From: Flammula alnicola | Taxonomy: Eukaryota > Basidiomycota > Agaricomycetes > Agaricales > Strophariaceae | Assembly: GCA_015499995.1 (NCBI GenBank) | Contig: JADNRV010000101.1 | Location: 62,001 to 126,000, forward strand | Direction of reading: 5' to 3' | DNA: 64,000 nt | Part shown: positions 60,127 to 64,000 of the stretch, one piece after another | Position numbering within the stretch: the stretch's first letter is position 1 | Layout of the letters: every line of letters begins with the position of its first letter | Program-made: the position numbers and the translations under genes | Notes under the pieces: model-generated | What the model was told of the DNA's origin: nothing | The model's input: the letters and a program-made list of their open reading frames with translations, nothing else | Databases searched by the model: none

Positions 60127-60290
60127 CTTCACCGGGCAGTCATAATGCATGCCCGTGCCAGCGAGGAAGCGCACATCGCGTCCCCGCAGCGTCTGATAAT
60201 GCGCAATGAGGTAGTAGAGGCAGCCTATGTGTGAGCCGGTGTTGGCCTAGAAGATGGGGTTGCTGATGTAGAATGGGACGATAACATGGG
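60127..60290 (-). pseudogene. Decayed mitochondrial-type methionyl-tRNA synthetase fragment
   Basis: Minus strand reads VIVPFYISNPIF, stop, ANTGSHIGCLYYLIAHYQTL and RGRDVRFLAGTGMHYDCPV. This follows the class I MetRS start: FYVTTPIFY, then the HIGH signature in an APHIGHLY context, then RFLTGTDEHG. Here Tyr is a TAG stop, HIGH is HIGC, and GTDEHG is GTGMHY. A second, more diverged piece is at 52330. The assignment is from memory of the family and only moderately sure. Confidence 0.5.
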
Positions 60291-60525
60291 TAGACGTGAC
60301 ACTCACAGGGACAAGAGAGAAAGAAAAGGCGGACAAATCGGCCGATTGTAACCAGTAACCCTCCACATTCCCATCGTCCCTCCTTCCTCCTTTGTGATAG
60401 CTTGGAAGAGGAAAATGAACTTCTGCCAACGCCGGTTGTCATTCAATTGACAGCTGTACACTTTCGTATTTACTACTATTTTTGTGTTATGTTTAGGCTC
60501 GCGCGGGTGTCACTGGCTTATGTTG

Positions 60526-61269
60526 TTATATATCAGCGATGGCTGCGGAATGAACCGGACCTGTTCCTTCGGTCAGTCGCTTCCAGGAGATCAAATCCCT
60601 GAAGCTTTTCGTCGCCGACGGGGTTCTAGCATATAAGTGATGAAGATAAGTGCAAAATAAGAGAGAGAGTGACGACTTACCGCCTTGGTGGGATTTCACG
60701 CTGATGTCGTTATCCGTATTGGACATAACCGAGTTGGAGACATTGCCAATTCCATCCAGGGATGTTGGGTGTCCATCACGATAGAAGCCGGGATACGTGG
60801 CCACATTTGCCGGTGCTGGAAGGGTCTGAGGGCTTCCCGCATCGTAGGCATACATTGACGAAGGAGCATGATTTGTCACCATCAGAGAAAACTGGACCAC
60901 CTTCGCTGAGTCAATCTCTGTGCTGGCAAATGTGCTTGTTTGTCGTCTTCAGACTCGGCATACTCTTTTTTCGCATTCGTGTTCGCGGCCCCTTCCCCTT
61001 CTTCTTCAAGGTCATCGTCGTCATTCTTAGCCTTCATCCGCTCCTTCTCAGACGTAATGGGCACAGCAGGCCACAGATGCAAAGGCAACATCGTATTTAT
61101 CCCGGAGAGCTTGGATGCTTTAGAGGGGGGACCAGTTGTACGCTCACTGGGAGTCTGCACGGTGGAGATAGTCTCTGGAAGTTGTTCCTTGGTCACAACC
61201 GGGGAATATTTCGGTGACAGATAAGCAACACCTATAAATTTAAAAGTCAAGCCAACTGATTGAGGCACT
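60526..61269 (-). pseudogene. Mosaic remnant with degenerate family motif (copy J)
   Basis: 60526-60900 encodes VATYPGFYRDGHPTSLDG and then IGNVSNSVMSNTDNDISVKS. The latter recalls the terminal motif of copy D (IGNNNSLSGN) but with altered spacing; the YPGFYRDG part recalls YPDYYEG before the motif in copies A, H and I. Upstream, 60882-61269 is an acidic low-complexity stretch (KAKNDDDDLEEEGEG) that joins the 3' part of the PLWIPEPN-family fragment. No helical exons are present. Probably a chimeric remnant. Confidence 0.4.
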
Positions 61270-61660
61270 TGAACCTGTGAGCGAATGCACCATCTGTCTC
61301 GCTGACCTCATGCGTTGTCAACAAGTGCGTTAGAATCTTCTCCGGGGCAGGCGAAGATAAATCACCCTAAATAAAAAAAACTCTCAGATATGTGAGATCC
61401 CGTCCATGGATTGTGATCCTGCGTACCTGTTTAAGAACAGATATCCAATCCCAGTCTTCACTGATAGCGATCCTTGCATCCGGTTTCTACTTCCAGACAA
61501 CTGTTGGATAAAAGGTGCTCTTTCTGATTCTAGCAGAAGACTGACCATTTGTAACAGAAAATCGTTTATGACAGTCGACGGATGAAGCTTCTACTAAATA
61601 TTTGTGATGGTGATAATCAGCAGAACGATGATAATACGCACCAGAGCTGTAGGGGATTCA
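61270..61660 (-). pseudogene. Second fragment of the PLWIPEPN-family gene
   Basis: Similar to 47640-47990: GCACCATCTG.CTC.CTGACCTCATGCG, then GATAAATCA.CCTAAA, CC.ATCC.ATCCGGTTTCT and GTCGACGGATGAA. A TGA replaces the Trp codon of the NFLAW segment. Only the last third of the gene is represented. The sequence beyond 61660 is unrelated low-complexity DNA up to the LTR. Confidence 0.6.
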
Positions 61661-61778
61661 GATATATCGAAGAAGTTAGTGTTTTCGGTTTGGGGGAGCG
61701 GTCCGGGGGAAGGGGAGAGGTTGGGGAAATCGGATGTCCTGAATGAAACTCTTTTGGTGGGGGAGGGAGAGGGGCTGT

Positions 61779-61872
61779 GTCCATAGTGAGGCACAGTATA
61801 GTTGGAGGGGTTGTATCGATAGTGAAGCGCGGTATAGTTGGAGGGGTTGTATTCATAGTGAGGCAGGGGATA
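61779..61872. repeat. 36-bp tandem repeat, about 2.6 units
   Basis: Unit begins GTATCGATAGTGAAGCGCGG and ends GTTGGAGGGGTT. It abuts the LTR retrotransposon. Confidence 0.8.
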
Positions 61873-61906
61873 TTTGTGCGAGGCAAAATAAGCTTCATGT
61901 GAGGTG

Positions 61907-62414
61907 TGTTACGACCGTTTCATTTCTTTTATCTTATCTTATCTTCACCCGCGCTTAGATGTACGCCAGCTATACTGGACACTTTCTATTTTAGTACGAG
62001 TACCTTCCCGGTTCCGGACTATTTATAGTTTCCATACTTATGCATCCTCGACGACACTATTATCGTCGAGAGGACTCTCCTCTCTCCATTCTGACTCCTC
62101 CACATTCCTGACTCCATTCTAACGACTCTAAGGGAGTCACTTTAACATGGTCTGTGCACACTCGGAGCTAGTATAAATATCGTAGACACGCAACGATGTA
62201 CTTTAGCTAGTTCTTGAGAATCTTGACTATTTTGTCTTGCCTCTCTCCTCGCCACGAACGTCTAAGCTCGTCGAGCCTCTAGACACGATCACTTAAGCTT
62301 GTCTGAGCCTCTAAGTGCGAACGATCTGATCCAGGCACCTCTTGGCACGACTTTGGAATCACTGGTTGTTTGACTTCGACGTCGCAATCACGTTGTTTCT
62401 TGCTAGTCGTAACA
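61907..62414 (+). repeat. 5' LTR of a Ty3-type retrotransposon
   Basis: 508 bp, starting TGTTACGACC and ending GTCGTAACA, with 8-bp inverted ends TGTTACGA/TCGTAACA. Contains a TATA box at 62172 and the presumed transcript start at 62205. The 3' LTR lies outside the window. Confidence 0.85.
62172..62178 (+). promoter_or_regulatory. TATA box in the LTR
   Basis: TATAAAT, 33 bases before the AGCTAGTTCTT (62205-62215) that would be the 5' end of the element's RNA. Confidence 0.65.
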
Positions 62415-62415
62415 A

Positions 62416-62426
62416 AAGAACTAGCT
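62416..62426 (+). other. Self-primer binding site
   Basis: AAGAACTAGCT, one base after the LTR. It is the exact complement of AGCTAGTTCTT at 62205-62215, as in Tf1, where the first 11 nt of the transcript fold back to prime minus-strand synthesis. Confidence 0.7.
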
Positions 62427-62451
62427 TCTACTCCTTTCCACCACTATCTAG

Positions 62452-64000
62452 TGGTCGACTACCCTTCGAACCTCGACACTCATCGCAGTAGGACTCCTCA
62501 GAGTCCGAGACTGCACAACGCCTCCGAAACCCTCAGTAACTCGACCGACAGTAGCTTCGCAAGCTAGGTCACAAGTAACCAGATCGACTACCCGAGAACA
62601 AATCCTTGTCGCAGCCACTCCCGAACCTGAACCATCTACCCCCAGCGTCCCATCCCGCGAGCCCACCGAAACCCTAGAAGAAGCGGCAGATCCACTATCC
62701 GCTAGCTTTTTCACCTCTTCCAGATCCAGAACTCCCGTCCAACTTCCCTCCTTCTCGGATCTTGAAGACGAAGGTCTCCACGACCACCACGCGCCTTCAG
62801 AACCTCCTCCTGACCCTCCTAGTTCTTCAGAAGAACTCTCCCCACCACCAGGACGACAGCCTTCGAGACAACCGCAAGGTCCACCTCCACCTCCACCTCC
62901 ATTTCCCCCGAACCCCCCAGGTCAACAGACCGCTCCACCCATGGCTAATCCTACCCGGAAAGAAATAAACTTGAACCGACCCCAGGACTTTGATGGCGAT
63001 ATTGAAAAATATGCCTCTTGGAAGAAGACGGTGATGCTTTACCTAAAGATCAATTCCGCCATCTATGACACAGACGAGAAGAAGATCGTCTTCGTTCTCT
63101 CCTTCATGAGAGGAGAAGCCTCATCTAATTGGGCCGAAGAGTTCTATGACTCCCACTACACTGCCGCCGCTCCCGCGGTTGGAACGACTCCAGCAACCAA
63201 TGCGGTGCTAGACCTTGGAACCTGGGATGCCTTTATTGACCAACTTGACAAAGACTACGAGATCACCGACCTGAAGGGTAACTCCCTCGAACAGTTATAT
63301 GCGATCCGACAAGGGAAGGCACCCTTAGAAGAACACATCACGAACTTCAAGATCCTGGTCAAGAAGACTGGGATCTCTGACCCGTCGATTCTAATCGACC
63401 TGTTCCGAAAATCCCTTAGGACAGAGTTGTTGAAAGAAGTCATGCGTCTCGAGACCCGACCAACTACTCTCCAAGGATGGTACAACAAAGCGAAAGACCG
63501 TGAAACGAACATGAAGATCGCCGACACAATTGAGAAGAGATACACCAGACAGAACTCTGGGTATCAGAAGCCGAGATACGAACCGAAACCCATGAGACGC
63601 CCATTCTCGTACCGACCGCGTGACCCTGATGCGATGGACGTCGACGCGATGACGACCGACGAACGAAAGGAACTCCTCAGAACAGGATCCTGCTTCTACT
63701 GCAGGGAACCCGGCCACATGGCGCGCGACTGCCCGAAAAAGAAGGGGAGACAGAACCCGATGAACCAACAGAAACGATATGACCCACCGAAGAAAAAACT
63801 CACTGGTAGGCAGACCAGTGCCCACATCCGTTCGCTCATTGAGGAATTGGATACCGAAGAAAAAGATGCCTGCCTGGATGACTTGGCTGAAGGACGCGAG
63901 GTTTTTAATAGGGAGACGCCGCCCAACGTCAGTCTCTCCCTATCTTTCTATTCATTCTGTATTAGTAGCCGAGATCGAGAATCAAACCATGCAATTACCA
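62452..64000 (+). CDS. Gag (start of Gag-Pol polyprotein), partial
   Basis: Open frame from 62452 (after TAG at 62449) to the window end. The first in-frame ATG is at 62941, but the 160 codons before it also look coding: Ser/Pro/Thr/Glu-rich, with TETLEEAADPLSASFFTSS and a run of prolines. So the true start is unclear. After 62941: INLNRPQDFDGDIEKYASWK, FVLSFMRGEASSNWAEEFY, LDLGTWDAFIDQLDKDYEIT and LYAIRQGKAPLEEHITNF form the capsid-type retrotransposon gag domain. Around 63687-63731 is a CCHC zinc knuckle, CFYCREPGHMARDC, followed by Lys-rich sequence. The frame then enters the segment preceding protease. This is a fungal retrotransposon protein with no break in the window. Confidence 0.85.

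Larger units (their letters stand above)
61907..64000 (+). mobile_element. Self-priming Ty3-type (Tf1/sushi-like) LTR retrotransposon, 5' part
   Basis: LTR, primer-binding site and gag-like frame in canonical order; continues beyond 64000. Confidence 0.85.

Overview
The window is nuclear DNA of a filamentous basidiomycete, most likely an Agaricomycete. Genes are split by many short introns (about 50-120 bp, GT..AG). The recognisable families are typical of that group: a large F-box/LRR-like protein, a BTB protein, a Tsp2-type tetraspanin, WSC-domain wall proteins, a hAT transposon and a Ty3-type retrotransposon. No rRNA, tRNA or CRISPR was seen.

Layout. 1-15.4 kb is single-copy gene space: a MITE (1.6 kb), an F-box gene (4.0-5.5), a BTB gene (7.1-8.0, minus), a tetraspanin (11.6-12.9) and a GTT1-like glutathione S-transferase (14.3-15.4). 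The BTB, tetraspanin and GST genes each carry one-base deletions, mostly in short homopolymers, so they are broken as written. 15.3-37.5 kb holds ribosomal protein L10A (uL1, 23.5-24.5) and an array of related four-exon genes. Each of these encodes an N-terminal helical region that resembles the MLKL-type four-helix domain of Agaricomycetes, then a Pro/Gln/Ser-rich linker, then a C-terminal motif of about 19 residues with the pattern h-x-h-G-x-x-N-x-h-x-G-x-h-x-h-x-N-N-N. I count eight clear copies in the array and one more at 49.7-50.9 kb, plus a degenerate trace at 60.5-60.9. 37.9-46.3 kb is a palindromic duplication of a secreted two-WSC-domain gene with an extra orphan promoter copy. 47.2-52.1 kb holds a conserved Agaricomycete gene of unknown function and its duplicated fragments. 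52.4-58.4 kb is a long-inverted-repeat element with a hAT transposon nested in it (perfect 8-bp target duplication). 59-64 kb holds an LTR-like piece, a decayed methionyl-tRNA synthetase fragment, and the 5' end of a self-priming (Tf1/sushi-like) Ty3 retrotransposon that runs off the window.

How the parts relate. The helical-domain plus motif genes are the most interesting content. Their architecture (possible membrane-active helical bundle, disordered linker, short Asn/Gly beta-type motif at the end) parallels HET-S/HELLP in ascomycetes and MLKL/RIPK signalling. They are therefore candidates for an undescribed amyloid-signalling or cell-death family, expanded locally by tandem and inverted duplication and by tail exchange. 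That role is inference from architecture; no biochemical function can be read from the sequence.
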